Positions 26,241-34,556 of a DNA stretch of 64,000 nucleotides are shown in pieces. The notes beneath the pieces were generated by a model. The model was not told where the DNA came from, searched no databases, and was given only the letters and a program-made list of their open reading frames with translations. Origin of the DNA: Spongiibacter pelagi (GTDB lineage: Bacteria; Pseudomonadota; Gammaproteobacteria; Pseudomonadales; Spongiibacteraceae); contig NZ_JACXLD010000007.1 in NCBI RefSeq assembly GCF_014705705.1, forward strand, positions 1-64,000, in the 5' to 3' direction. Within the stretch, counting starts at the first letter, position 1. Each line of letters opens with the position of its first letter. The translations under genes and the position numbers were made by a program.

Positions 26241-28297
26241 TGATTAAGATGTTAGTAGGTCTGCGCGACTGGGTTGATGCTCGGTTGCCAATTATGCGCG
26301 CGTGGGATACCCACATGGGTAAGTACTATGCGCCGAAAAACTTCAATTTCTGGTATTTCTTTGGTGTGCTGTCGCTGTTGGTGCTGGTTAATCAGCTACT
26401 AACCGGTATCTGGCTGACCATGAGTTATACCCCTAGCTCTGAAGCGGCATTTAGCTCGGTTGAATACATCATGCGTGATGTGGACTACGGCTGGATTATC
26501 CGCTACATGCACTCCACCGGCGCATCGGCGTTCTTTGTGGTGGTTTACCTGCACATGTTTCGCGCGCTGCTGTACGGATCATACAAAAAGCCACGTGAGC
26601 TGATTTGGATTTTCGGCATGTTCATCTTCCTCGTGTTGATGGCCGAAGCTTTCGTAGGTTACGTGTTGCCATGGGGACAAATGTCTTACTGGGGCGCGCA
26701 GGTAATTATTTCGCTGTTTGGTGCAATCCCTGTTGTGGGCGAAGACATTGTGCAGTGGATTCGCGGTGACTACCTGATTTCTGGTATTACCTTGAACCGT
26801 TTCTTTGCGCTGCACGTTGTTGCTCTGCCAATCGTGCTGCTGGCACTGGTGGTATTGCACTTGCTTGCTCTGCACGAAGTGGGTTCGAATAACCCAGATG
26901 GTGTTGAAATCAAGAAGAACAAAGATGCTAATGGCGTTCCTCTTGATGGCGTGGCCTTCCACCCTTACTACACTGTGCATGACCTGACTGCGGTTGGTGT
27001 ATTCCTGTTCGTATTCTGCTCTGTGATCTTCTTTATGCCAGAGATGGGGGGTTACTTCCTTGAGTTTGCGAACTTTGAAATTGCCGATGGCCTGAAGACG
27101 CCGGCGCACATCGCTCCAGTTTGGTACTTCACACCATTCTACTCAGTGCTGCGTGCGGTACCGGATAAGTTGCTGGGCTTTATCGCCTTTGGTGCTTCAG
27201 TTGCAATCCTGTTCTTGTTGCCTTGGCTTGATCGCAGCCCGGTTAAATCTATCCGCTACCGCGGTATGTTTAGCAAAGTGGCGTTGATTATCTTCGTAGC
27301 CTCGTTCTTGATTCTGGGCGTACTGGGTGTGAAAGCACCAACTGAAGGTCGCACCCTGCTGGCGCGTATTTGCTCGGTGATCTACTTCGCTTACTTCCTG
27401 CTGATGCCATTCTGGACCAGCATGGAGAAAACCAAGCCTGAGCCGACGCGGGTAACGAGTGGCGGTATGGGTTTCTGGAAGAGCATGTTGGTGCTAGTGG
27501 TCGTTCTGCTGCTCACCATTTTGCCTCTGAAAGCGGCGGGTGCTGAGTCTGAGTTTCATTGCGGCACTATGGAATGTGACCACATTGAAACTGATGTGAC
27601 CGATATGGCTTCACTGCAAAGCGGTGCAGCAACCTACATGAACTACTGCATGGGGTGTCACTCTCTGCAGTATGGTCGCTACCAGCGCGTTGCTACAGAT
27701 CTGAACATTCCTGAAGATTTGTTTGAGCAGTATTTGAAGTTCGACCAGCAAGCCAAAATCGGTGCGCTGATGAACAACTCTATGGATAAGGCGGATGCCA
27801 AAGTTTGGTTTGGTGCTGCGCCACCAGACCTGACACTGGTGGCTCGCGCTCGTGACCCTGAGTGGCTGTATACCTATCTGCGTAATTTCTATACCGATGA
27901 TTCTCGCCCCTACGGTGTGAACAACCGGGTATTTAAAGATGTGGGTATGCCTCATGTTTTGGCTGAGCTGCAGGGTATGCCAGTTTGCGCGCCGGGCCCG
28001 GTGCATGCTGAAAATGGTGGTATACTACGCGACCCGCTGACCGGTGAAGACGTTCTGTACGACGAAGATGGTCATGCCCTGAACCCTTGTGGCCGTTTTA
28101 CTTATGAGCCTCAAGGTGCCCTGAGTCCGGAGGAGTTCGACAAGGTTGTCTACGATCTGGTCAATTTCCTAGAGTATATGGGTGAGCCTTCACAGGCGGC
28201 GCGTAAGCGTATCGGTGGCTTTGTCCTGTTGTTTATTGCCATCTTCTTTGTATTTGCTTACTTGCTGAACCGCGAATACTGGAAAGACGTGCACTAA
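26240..28297 (+). CDS. fbcH: Fused cytochrome b / cytochrome c1 of the bc1 complex
   Basis: One uninterrupted 685-residue frame encodes both remaining bc1 subunits. Residues 1-405 are cytochrome b, with heme ligands H91/H192 and H105/H207 and the quinol-site motif PVWY at 293-296 (PEWY in many others). Residues 410-435 look like a signal peptide (a Met, a basic residue, a long hydrophobic core, KAAGA). Residues 436-685 are cytochrome c1, with heme motif CMGCH (470-474), probable axial Met570 in VGMPHVL, and a C-terminal anchor (659-675). Bradyrhizobium FbcH has the same layout and is cut into two proteins after export; cleavage after KAAGA is my inference here. No stop codon lies between the halves. 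Confidence 0.95.
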   Translation: MIKMLVGLRDWVDARLPIMRAWDTHMGKYYAPKNFNFWYFFGVLSLLVLVNQLLTGIWLTMSYTPSSEAAFSSVEYIMRDVDYGWIIRYMHSTGASAFFVVVYLHMFRALLYGSYKKPRELIWIFGMFIFLVLMAEAFVGYVLPWGQMSYWGAQVIISLFGAIPVVGEDIVQWIRGDYLISGITLNRFFALHVVALPIVLLALVVLHLLALHEVGSNNPDGVEIKKNKDANGVPLDGVAFHPYYTVHDLTAVGVFLFVFCSVIFFMPEMGGYFLEFANFEIADGLKTPAHIAPVWYFTPFYSVLRAVPDKLLGFIAFGASVAILFLLPWLDRSPVKSIRYRGMFSKVALIIFVASFLILGVLGVKAPTEGRTLLARICSVIYFAYFLLMPFWTSMEKTKPEPTRVTSGGMGFWKSMLVLVVVLLLTILPLKAAGAESEFHCGTMECDHIETDVTDMASLQSGAATYMNYCMGCHSLQYGRYQRVATDLNIPEDLFEQYLKFDQQAKIGALMNNSMDKADAKVWFGAAPPDLTLVARARDPEWLYTYLRNFYTDDSRPYGVNNRVFKDVGMPHVLAELQGMPVCAPGPVHAENGGILRDPLTGEDVLYDEDGHALNPCGRFTYEPQGALSPEEFDKVVYDLVNFLEYMGEPSQAARKRIGGFVLLFIAIFFVFAYLLNREYWKDVH

Positions 28298-28320
28298 TAT
28301 TTTTCTGCGCGAAATTTGAG

Positions 28321-28364
28321 AGCGGGCGGCTTCCGAAAGGAGTCTGCCCGCTTGTTGTTTTTGA
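28321..28364 (+). terminator. Terminator of the bc1 operon
   Basis: Arms agcgggc and gcccgct, extended internally by ggcttcc/ggagtc around a gaaa loop, make a long stem followed by ttgttgttttt. It separates the bc1 operon from sspA-sspB. Confidence 0.75.
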
Positions 28365-28384
28365 TAAATGCTTGAGGTGTATTG

Positions 28385-29035
28385 ATGGGCGTTGTAACCA
28401 AGCGTTCTACCATGACTTTCTTCTCTGATGCGGCTAGTCACTATAGCCACCGTGTACGCATCGTACTGGCCGAGAAGGGTGTAACTGTGGATATTATCGA
28501 CACAGATCCACTGGATTTGCCCGAGGAAGTGTGTGAGCTTAATCCTTACAATTCGCTACCTACACTGGTTGATCGTGATCTGGCGCTTTACGAATCTAAG
28601 GTAATGATGGAATACCTCGACGAGCGTTTTCCTCATCCACCACTGCTGCCGGTTTACCCAGTTGCTCGCGGTGAAAGCCGCCAGTTTATTTACCGTATTG
28701 AGCGTGACTGGTGTCATTTGGTTGATGCCATTATTGATGGCAAAGATGCTAAAGCGGCAGAAAAAGCGCGTAAAGATCTGACTGATAGCCTGCTGACTAT
28801 TGCGCCTATCTTTGGTGAAAAGCCTTATTTCATGAATGAGGAATTTACCCTGGTAGATTGCTGTTTGGCGCCGATTTTGTGGCGTTTGCCGCAGTTGGGC
28901 ATCAGCCTGCCGCAAACTCGTCAGTCCAAGCCGCTGCTGGATTATATGCAGCGCCTGTTTGAGCGTCCCTCTTTCCAAGAGAGCCTTACAGAGCAGGAGC
29001 GTGAGCTTCGCACTCAAGCAGCGTCTGTCGCCTAA
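28385..29035 (+). CDS. sspA: Stringent starvation protein A
   Basis: RNA polymerase-associated protein with a glutathione S-transferase fold; in E. coli it helps redirect transcription in stationary phase and stress. The 216 residues start with the thioredoxin-like domain ([20 protein letters not shown], lacking a catalytic Cys) and the segment [20 protein letters not shown]. The helical C-terminal domain (from about 90) contains [17 protein letters not shown]. The ATG at 28385 is preferred to the TTG just before it. The position downstream of the bc1 genes and upstream of sspB is conserved in gammaproteobacteria. Confidence 0.95.
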   Translation: MGVVTKRSTMTFFSDAASHYSHRVRIVLAEKGVTVDIIDTDPLDLPEEVCELNPYNSLPTLVDRDLALYESKVMMEYLDERFPHPPLLPVYPVARGESRQFIYRIERDWCHLVDAIIDGKDAKAAEKARKDLTDSLLTIAPIFGEKPYFMNEEFTLVDCCLAPILWRLPQLGISLPQTRQSKPLLDYMQRLFERPSFQESLTEQERELRTQAASVA

Positions 29036-29051
29036 TCCGGGGCCGTACATT

Positions 29052-29462
29052 ATGATGAGCTCCAGTCGCCCTTATATGGTCCGCGCCATTTATGAGTGGG
29101 TAGTCGATAATGACTGCACGCCTTATATCTTGGTAGATGCGGAGTATCCGGGGGTGCTGGTGCCTCAGCAGTATGTCAAAGACGGACAGATTGTATTGAA
29201 TATCTCGCCCTCTGCGATTGTCGGGCTTGATGTTGGCAATGATGAAATGGGCTTTCGCGGTCGCTTTGGTGGCGTGGCTCAAGATGTTCGTGTGCCGATC
29301 GGCGCGGTTTTGGGTATCTATGCTCGTGAGAATGGTCAGGGCATGCTGTTTGATCCCAATGATGATGTGCCACCACCACCGGCTTCTGGCCCCAACAAAT
29401 CGACTTCCAGTAAATCCTCTGGGGCTAAGCCGACTAAGCCAAGCCTGAAAGTGGTGAAGTAA
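29052..29462 (+). CDS. sspB: ClpXP adaptor SspB
   Basis: Binds ssrA-tagged proteins and delivers them to ClpXP. The 136 residues contain the substrate-binding domain (SRPYMVRAIYEWVVDNDCTP, with VPQQYVKDGQIVLNISPSA and FRGRFGG) to about residue 105, a flexible Pro/Ser/Lys linker, and the ClpX-docking tail LKVVK at the very end, like the XB motif of E. coli SspB. Two ATG codons (29052, 29055) are possible. The frame is open upstream inside sspA; the downstream ATG gives the normal N-terminus. Confidence 0.94.
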   Translation: MMSSSRPYMVRAIYEWVVDNDCTPYILVDAEYPGVLVPQQYVKDGQIVLNISPSAIVGLDVGNDEMGFRGRFGGVAQDVRVPIGAVLGIYARENGQGMLFDPNDDVPPPPASGPNKSTSSKSSGAKPTKPSLKVVK

Positions 29463-29496
29463 TTCTATTTTTACGAATTATTTCGCTGACTTCTTT

Positions 29497-30069
29497 TTAG
29501 TAATACTCAAAGACGCGTACCACCTTTTTAACGCCATCGGTCTGGCTGGCGATCTTGGCGGCCTGTTCTGATTCCGCTTGAGAAACAATTCCCATCAAAT
29601 AAATGACGCCATCTTCGGCGATCACTTTAATGCGTGAGGCATCGAGGCTTTTGCTAAAGGTTAATTTGGTGTCCACTTTGGTTTCCAGCCAGCCATCACC
29701 AACGCCGGACCAAAAGCTGGGTTTGGGGCCTACGCTTAGTTCATTGTGAACTTTGCGTACCTTGCGCAATTTATTGGCGGCATCACCGGCTTGGTTTTTT
29801 AATACTTGGCTGCTGACTTGCCCGGTGAGTAGAACGATGCCGTTGTGGCTGTGAACGTTAAAGGGGGCGTTTTCAAGGTCGGGATCGGTCTTGCGGATAT
29901 TTACAGTGGCCTTGGTTTCGATAATTTGATCGTCGATATAACTGCCCAAGCTGCGGCTGCCGGGGTCTTCAACAATGGGGCCGTCTGCAGTTGCGGTAAG
30001 AATTTGAGTGCAACCGCTCAGAAAGGTAAGTGCCGCGCAGGCCAGCAGGTATCGGAGATAGTATTTCAT
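29497..30069 (-). CDS. dolP: Outer-membrane BON-domain lipoprotein DolP
   Basis: Lipoprotein with two BON domains that binds anionic phospholipid at the outer membrane and supports BAM function and envelope integrity in E. coli. The 190 residues have a lipobox LTFLSGC (Cys about 19), followed by BON1 (about 45-115, HNGIVLLTGQVSSQVL) and BON2 (about 125-190, EDGVIYLMGIVSQAESEQA). The ATG at 30069 overlaps the diaA stop by 4 bp; the longer frame to 30117 would put residues before the signal peptide. The order lpoA-yraN-diaA-dolP matches E. coli. Confidence 0.93.
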   Translation of the reverse strand: MKYYLRYLLACAALTFLSGCTQILTATADGPIVEDPGSRSLGSYIDDQIIETKATVNIRKTDPDLENAPFNVHSHNGIVLLTGQVSSQVLKNQAGDAANKLRKVRKVHNELSVGPKPSFWSGVGDGWLETKVDTKLTFSKSLDASRIKVIAEDGVIYLMGIVSQAESEQAAKIASQTDGVKKVVRVFEYY

Positions 30070-30668
30070 TGCTCGGGTGTCATATGGCCGAATAGTTGTG
30101 TGTCGATGAGCTCGCAAATGGCATGTACGGCGACCAGTTGCATCTCAGTGAGTCTTGCTGTGTCTTTAACAGGAAAAACTAGCTCGATATCTTCCGGTTG
30201 TAAAATTGCGCTGGCGCTCCCCTCTGGCGAATTGCTCATAGTAATAATGCGCAATTGCCTTTCTTGAGCGGCTTGGATGCAGCGCAGCATCATTGGGCTT
30301 CCGCTTCCTTGATAGGGAAGGAATAGGCAATCCCCGGCTTGTCCCAGAGCGCGAATTTGATTGGCATAGATATCGTTGTAGCCAGATTGCAGCGCAATGG
30401 CCGTCATGCTGGCTGCGTCGCTGCAAAGATTCATTGCCGGTAGTGCGGGTCGTTCATGCTGAAAATGGTTTAACAGATTACTGCTTAAGTGTTGGGCTAT
30501 CAGTGCTTGGCTGCCTTCGCCGCAACAGATGATTTTGCGCTCATTAAGCATGCACTCCACAATTAATTGGCTGGCTTTGCCCAGCTCTTCGCACAGGGAC
30601 TCCATAGTGTACATGCAGCTTTCGATGTGGCGGTGAAAGAGTTCGACGACCTGTTCTGAGGCTTCCAT
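30066..30668 (-). CDS. diaA: DnaA initiator-associating protein DiaA (SIS domain)
   Basis: A 200-residue single SIS-domain protein, close to DiaA and GmhA. DiaA tetramers bind DnaA and promote its ordered assembly at oriC. Family segments include KIICCGEGSQALIAQHLSSNLLNHF, CSDAASMTAIA and FLPYQGSGSPMMLRCIQAAQ. It could be mistaken for sedoheptulose-7-phosphate isomerase, but its place between yraN and dolP favours DiaA. Its stop overlaps the dolP start by 4 bp and its start lies 17 bp after yraN. Confidence 0.9.
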   Translation of the reverse strand: MEASEQVVELFHRHIESCMYTMESLCEELGKASQLIVECMLNERKIICCGEGSQALIAQHLSSNLLNHFQHERPALPAMNLCSDAASMTAIALQSGYNDIYANQIRALGQAGDCLFLPYQGSGSPMMLRCIQAAQERQLRIITMSNSPEGSASAILQPEDIELVFPVKDTARLTEMQLVAVHAICELIDTQLFGHMTPEQ

Positions 30669-30685
30669 TTAAATCCTGTTTGGCC

Positions 30686-31060
30686 TTAATTCAGTTGAAA
30701 TGCGTTTTTGAGCCACTGTAGCTCAAGCATACCGTTGTCAGTTGGACTTGAGCTAATAATATCGAACCTGCAGGGGAGTGTGCTGAATTTTCCCTTGCTT
30801 AAATAGTGTTTTGCGGTGGCGATGATGCGTCGCTGCTTACTTGGAGTGACGCTTTCGGCGCCAGTTCCAAATGTGCTTGGTCGGCGGTGTCGAACTTCAA
30901 TAAAGACTAAGTGACTGCCACTTAATGCGATGATGTCGATCTCGCCAAATCGACAACGGTAATTTCGAGTAACGATTTTATAGCCATTATCGCTTAATAA
31001 CGCGGCAGCGGCTTGCTCGGCATTATTTCCTATCTGGAGGTGCTCGCCCGATTTCTTCAT
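30686..31060 (-). CDS. yraN: UPF0102 family protein YraN (endonuclease fold)
   Basis: A 124-residue protein of the YraN/UPF0102 family, which has a restriction-endonuclease-like fold and no settled function. It shows the family core GEIDIIALSGSHLVFIEVRHR, with the acidic residues and the E-x-R/K arrangement of PD-(D/E)XK nucleases, plus NAEQAAAALLSDNGYKIVTRNYRC. Its ATG overlaps the lpoA stop by 4 bp, so it is coupled to lpoA. Confidence 0.92.
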   Translation of the reverse strand: MKKSGEHLQIGNNAEQAAAALLSDNGYKIVTRNYRCRFGEIDIIALSGSHLVFIEVRHRRPSTFGTGAESVTPSKQRRIIATAKHYLSKGKFSTLPCRFDIISSSPTDNGMLELQWLKNAFQLN

Positions 31061-32991
31061 TGCACCTGTGGCAGCGATGTTGGCGAGTTGGCATCGTTTA
31101 ATACCGCTTTACCTGCAGCCATTTTTGCAGGGCTGAGATGCCGCAAAATCTGCCGGTTTTCATTTAGGCTTAATCTGCCAGTTTCGCCAAAAATCTGGTT
31201 GCCGGGTTGTTGTAATTGTTTAAGGCGCAGGGTCAGGCGAAAGCTGTCCACGCCCAGCGCATACATGCGCTGCATGTCTTCGCTGTCGGCTAAGCCATCG
31301 ACGATTGTTTTGTGCAGCTCAGAAGGGGTGTTGAGCACCCAGGGAATATCAACGAAAAGCACATTATTGATATCCCTATCTCTGACCGTGTTTTCTGCGC
31401 CGGGGTAGATATGCGATGTCGCATACACGGGTAAGTCGCCAGCATAGTGATAGGCAAACAAGGGGACGATAGCGCGGCCTTCGCTGGGGCGGGCAACGAG
31501 AAAAATAAAATCAACATCGTCTCGTCTGTGGGGCTCAAACTTAACGCCTAGACCAATAATCTGGCGCAGGCGCTTGAGTCGATTTTCACTCTGATTGAGT
31601 TGCAGGGCGGATTTGATTTGCTTCGAATAGTCGTTGGCGCGCGCATTAAATGAGCTGCGCTGAACAATTTGGCCGCCGAGCGTCAGCCAACGTTCGCTAA
31701 AGGCATCGGCAACTTTGTTACCCCAATCGCCTTCCGGGCTTAAAATTAATACGCGTTCTAAGCCTTTTTCTCGGCTAATTTCCGCAATTTGTTGGGCCTC
31801 ATCTTCGGGGCTTAGGCTTAGCTGATAAAGGCCGCGGGGGTAAGGTGCTGTTTCAAGCCGGTTCAGCGCAATGGTGGGGCGCGGCATGGCATTGGGATAC
31901 GCCTGTGCCAACTCGGCTAAATTGGTTTTACTTAAGGGGCCAATAATCAGCTCGGCGCCATCGTTCAGTGCTTGTTGATAAAGTTGTTTTACATCCTTAT
32001 TTTCGGCGTCATATACCCGCAGTGTCGGTATGGGCGCGCCAGATTGCTTGCTTTCAAGACTCGCTGCCAGATAGCCGTCACGAGCGGCTTTGCCATAGCG
32101 AGCGAGTTTGCCGGTCATCGGTAATATCAGTGCGATTTGCTGGGCGCGGTCAAGGGCAAGTTCATCGAGCTGGTGAAGTTCGCCGGGCAGTGTATTGCCG
32201 CGTCGAGCAGGGTGGCCGGGCCAGCGTGCTAACCACTGATTTCTGCGTTCGATCTGAGCGTCAATATTGCCGGAATTGCTTTTGGCGATCAGGGCCAGTT
32301 CCAGCCAGCCGAGATAATCCTTGTCTGCAACGCTGGTGATATTGTTGGTTAATACTGTGGCCGGAACCTGTAGTAGTAATTGCCAGATCTGTTCGCGATT
32401 GGCATCCGCTTGCGTGGGGCTAAGTAGTGGATTCATATAAATCCGCTCACGGATCGCCGCAAGCTGATTGCCTTCGATCGCAAAAAGACTGGCGCGCAAG
32501 TGGCTGAATAGAATTTGCAGTGGCGCCGGCGCATTCAATAAATAGTTGTTTAGCAGTGGGTCGGCGAGAACGCCAAGGGCTTCGCTAAATTTGCTATAAG
32601 TGCGCAGAATACGTGCTTGAGCAATGGCTAGCCTTAGAGCGTGTTCCGGAAGTAACTCTGGCAGGGTGAGTTCGCTGACGGCGGTATCTGCCTGAGCTGC
32701 TTCGCCATCGCGCAATAAAACTTCGGCGGCGCGCAAGCGTAATTCAGCGGCGGCGGTTGGCGTGGCGGTAATGGCTTGCTGCAGCCAGGTAGGGATGTCG
32801 GCAGAGTTCGCTGTGGCAGGATTAAATCCCAAATAGTCAGACTCTTCCCGGTGACTATAGCTTGGGTAGTCCTGGGGAGAGCTTATCTCATAGGGCTGCG
32901 TTGGCGGTTTTTCTTCACCTGTTTCAGGAGTTGAAGAGCAGGCGACAATCAGAGTGCTGAGAGCTGTAAGTAGTAAATATCTTGTCATCAT
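31057..32991 (-). CDS. lpoA: Penicillin-binding protein activator LpoA
   Basis: Outer-membrane lipoprotein that reaches through the periplasm to activate PBP1A. The 644 residues begin with a lipoprotein signal (LSTLIVACSS, lipid Cys about 18), followed by a TPR-like helical N-domain (about 60-260) and a periplasmic-binding-protein-like C-domain (from about 280; QIALILPMTGKLARYGKAARDGYLA, and YATSHIYPGAEN near 525). Length and layout agree with LpoA of other gammaproteobacteria. It is divergent from rsmI with 51 bp between starts, the widely conserved arrangement. Confidence 0.94.
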   Translation of the reverse strand: MMTRYLLLTALSTLIVACSSTPETGEEKPPTQPYEISSPQDYPSYSHREESDYLGFNPATANSADIPTWLQQAITATPTAAAELRLRAAEVLLRDGEAAQADTAVSELTLPELLPEHALRLAIAQARILRTYSKFSEALGVLADPLLNNYLLNAPAPLQILFSHLRASLFAIEGNQLAAIRERIYMNPLLSPTQADANREQIWQLLLQVPATVLTNNITSVADKDYLGWLELALIAKSNSGNIDAQIERRNQWLARWPGHPARRGNTLPGELHQLDELALDRAQQIALILPMTGKLARYGKAARDGYLAASLESKQSGAPIPTLRVYDAENKDVKQLYQQALNDGAELIIGPLSKTNLAELAQAYPNAMPRPTIALNRLETAPYPRGLYQLSLSPEDEAQQIAEISREKGLERVLILSPEGDWGNKVADAFSERWLTLGGQIVQRSSFNARANDYSKQIKSALQLNQSENRLKRLRQIIGLGVKFEPHRRDDVDFIFLVARPSEGRAIVPLFAYHYAGDLPVYATSHIYPGAENTVRDRDINNVLFVDIPWVLNTPSELHKTIVDGLADSEDMQRMYALGVDSFRLTLRLKQLQQPGNQIFGETGRLSLNENRQILRHLSPAKMAAGKAVLNDANSPTSLPQVQ

Positions 32992-33042
32992 CTATATGCC
33001 GTTGTTAGTCTGCAGCGGCCAAATATATTCGGGAGCTGAATT

Positions 33043-33882
33043 TTGGAAACGCCGGCAACACTCTACGTCGTGGCGACCCCTTTGGGTAACTTGGGGGATA
33101 TGGTACCGCGAGCTGTTGAGGTCCTACAATCGGTGCAATTGATTGCGGCGGAAGATACGCGGCATAGCCTGCCTTTAATGCGCCATTTTGGTATCAATAC
33201 CAAAATGATGGCCTGCCATGATCACAATGAAGCGCATGCGATTGAGCGTTTTTTGGCGGTATTGCGTGAAGGCGGTAGCGTAGCGTTAATTTCTGACGCG
33301 GGAACGCCATTGATTTCAGACCCTGGTTTTCGCTTAGTTGATGCAGCGCTTGAGCAGGGCTTTAAGGTTTCGCCTATTCCCGGGGCGAGCGCGGTGATTG
33401 CTGCCTTAAGTGCGGCTGGACTGCCTTCGGATCGATTTACATTTGAAGGATTTTTACCGGCCAAGGCGCAAGCGCGGCGCACGACGTTGGAGGGGTTGGC
33501 GCGAGAGCCGCGGACAATGGTGTTTTATGAGGCGCCTCATCGATTGCTGGAGTCTTTAACGGATTTGGCTGAGATTCTAGGGCCGGAGCGCAGAGTGGTA
33601 TTAGCTCGCGAGTTGACCAAGCTTTTTGAAACCGTGGTAAGAAAGCCTGCTGCCGAATTGCGCGACTGGGTTGCGGCGGATGCCAACCAGCAACGTGGAG
33701 AATGTGTGTTGGTGGTGACGGGGTATCAGGCCGCTGCGGATGAATTGCCGGCTGAGGCGATTCAGGTGTTGCGGGTTTTAAAGCAGGAACTGCCGTTAAA
33801 GCAGGCCAGTTCCCTGGCGGCCAAAATTACCGGCTTAAAGAAAAATCAGCTTTACCAATACGCCTTGGATTTTTTGAGCTAA
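33043..33882 (+). CDS. rsmI: 16S rRNA 2'-O-methyltransferase RsmI (C1402)
   Basis: Methylates the ribose of C1402 in 16S rRNA with SAM. The 279 residues contain the YVVATPLGNLGDMVPRAVEV start, AEDTRHSLPLMRHFGI, the SAM-site ALISDAGTPLISDPGFRLV and IPGASAVIAALSAAGL, and the short C-terminal helical domain. The start is a TTG at 33043 with gggag about 9 nt upstream; no ATG fits. It is divergent from lpoA and followed by rnpB in the same direction, as in Pseudomonas. Confidence 0.95.
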   Translation: METPATLYVVATPLGNLGDMVPRAVEVLQSVQLIAAEDTRHSLPLMRHFGINTKMMACHDHNEAHAIERFLAVLREGGSVALISDAGTPLISDPGFRLVDAALEQGFKVSPIPGASAVIAALSAAGLPSDRFTFEGFLPAKAQARRTTLEGLAREPRTMVFYEAPHRLLESLTDLAEILGPERRVVLARELTKLFETVVRKPAAELRDWVAADANQQRGECVLVVTGYQAAADELPAEAIQVLRVLKQELPLKQASSLAAKITGLKKNQLYQYALDFLS

Positions 33883-33901
33883 TAAAAGCGCATAAATTAG
33901 C

Positions 33902-33930
33902 TTGCTATTGGATAAACTACTGGTTATTCT
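33902..33930 (+). promoter_or_regulatory. Promoter of rnpB
   Basis: TTGCTA at 33902-33907 and TATTCT at 33925-33930 are 17 bp apart. A start 7 nt downstream falls at 33937, exactly the first base of the RNase P RNA P1 helix, which supports the assignment. Confidence 0.65.
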
Positions 33931-33936
33931 TACAGT

Positions 33937-34281
33937 GAGTCAGCTGGACGGCCGCTCGGCTTTTGCTGGGAGGAAAGTCCGGGCTCCATAGGGTAAAGCG
34001 CCAGGTAACGCCTGGGAGGCGAGAGCCTACGGAAAGTGCAACAGAGAGTATACCGCCGAACTCGAGTTTATCTTGGGTGGTAAGGGTGAAATGGTGCGGT
34101 AAGAGCGCACCGCGCAGCTGGCAACAGTCTGTGGCGATGGTAAACCCCGCTTGGAGCAAGGCCAAATAGGAATCCTTTGCTGCGACCCGCAGTGGATTCG
34201 GGTAGGCTGCTTGAGGCTTGCGGTGACGCAGGTCCCAGATGAATGGTCGTCCACGACAGAACCCGGCTTATAGGCTGACTC
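33937..34281 (+). ncRNA. rnpB: RNase P RNA, bacterial type A
   Basis: Catalytic RNA that matures tRNA 5' ends. The ends pair as helix P1 (gagtcagc at 33937-33944 with gctgactc at 34274-34281). The conserved region gaggaaagtccgggctcc lies at about 33970-33987 and acagaacccggctta at about 34256-34270; these form helix P4 and the active site. Length of about 345 nt fits type A. A T-run directly after P1 (34282-34287) ends transcription. All protein frames across this stretch are spurious. Confidence 0.96.
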
Positions 34282-34458
34282 TTTTTTCTCTACTTCTTCT
34301 CCAAAATCCCTTTCAAATCTTCTTGTCTCTTAAGGTTTTACTTTAAGAGTTCTTGCTATTCCTTTGATTTTACTTCCCTTTTCGCTTTTTGTTTTGTGAT
34401 TTCTTCGACGTTCGCCGCAAGATCGCCGCTAATCCCGGCGGTTTGCGGGCAATTTAAC

Positions 34459-34487
34459 TTGACAGTGGCAGGGTGGCAATACATAGT
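34459..34487 (+). promoter_or_regulatory. Promoter of the dcw cluster (Pmra)
   Basis: TTGACA at 34459-34464 and CATAGT at 34482-34487 are 17 bp apart. The -10 overlaps the first GTGG box of the MraZ operator, so MraZ binding should block it. A GC-rich hairpin (about 34411-34448) lies just upstream without a T-run. The interval 34282-34458 otherwise shows nothing recognisable. Confidence 0.65.
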
Positions 34488-34530
34488 GGCATCCAGTGGG
34501 GGAAAGTGGTTTTTTGTGGTTTCTCGTGGA
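34486..34530 (+). promoter_or_regulatory. MraZ operator: five GTGGN boxes at exact 10-bp spacing
   Basis: GTGG begins at 34486, 34496, 34506, 34516 and 34526, each box being GTGGN followed by a 5-nt spacer. Two more in-phase copies (GTGG at 34547 and GTGT at 34557) run into the mraZ start codon. In E. coli MraZ binds direct TGGGN repeats with 5-nt spacers upstream of its own gene and represses the dcw cluster, so the period matches the known mode. Five perfect boxes is more than the three described in E. coli. Confidence 0.8.
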
Positions 34531-34556
34531 TTTTTTAACTCTGAGGGTGGGGGAAA

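Noticed and set aside
26579-27109. 176-codon frame antisense to cytochrome b
   Set aside because: It lacks any family resemblance and lies fully inside a well-supported membrane protein gene.
33963-34254. Protein frames on both strands between rsmI and mraZ
   Set aside because: The stretch is RNase P RNA, shown by the P1 pairing and the conserved P4 regions.
34486-34530. CRISPR-like or satellite repeat array
   Set aside because: Units are 10 bp with only GTGG conserved, directly upstream of mraZ, matching a MraZ operator and not a CRISPR array.
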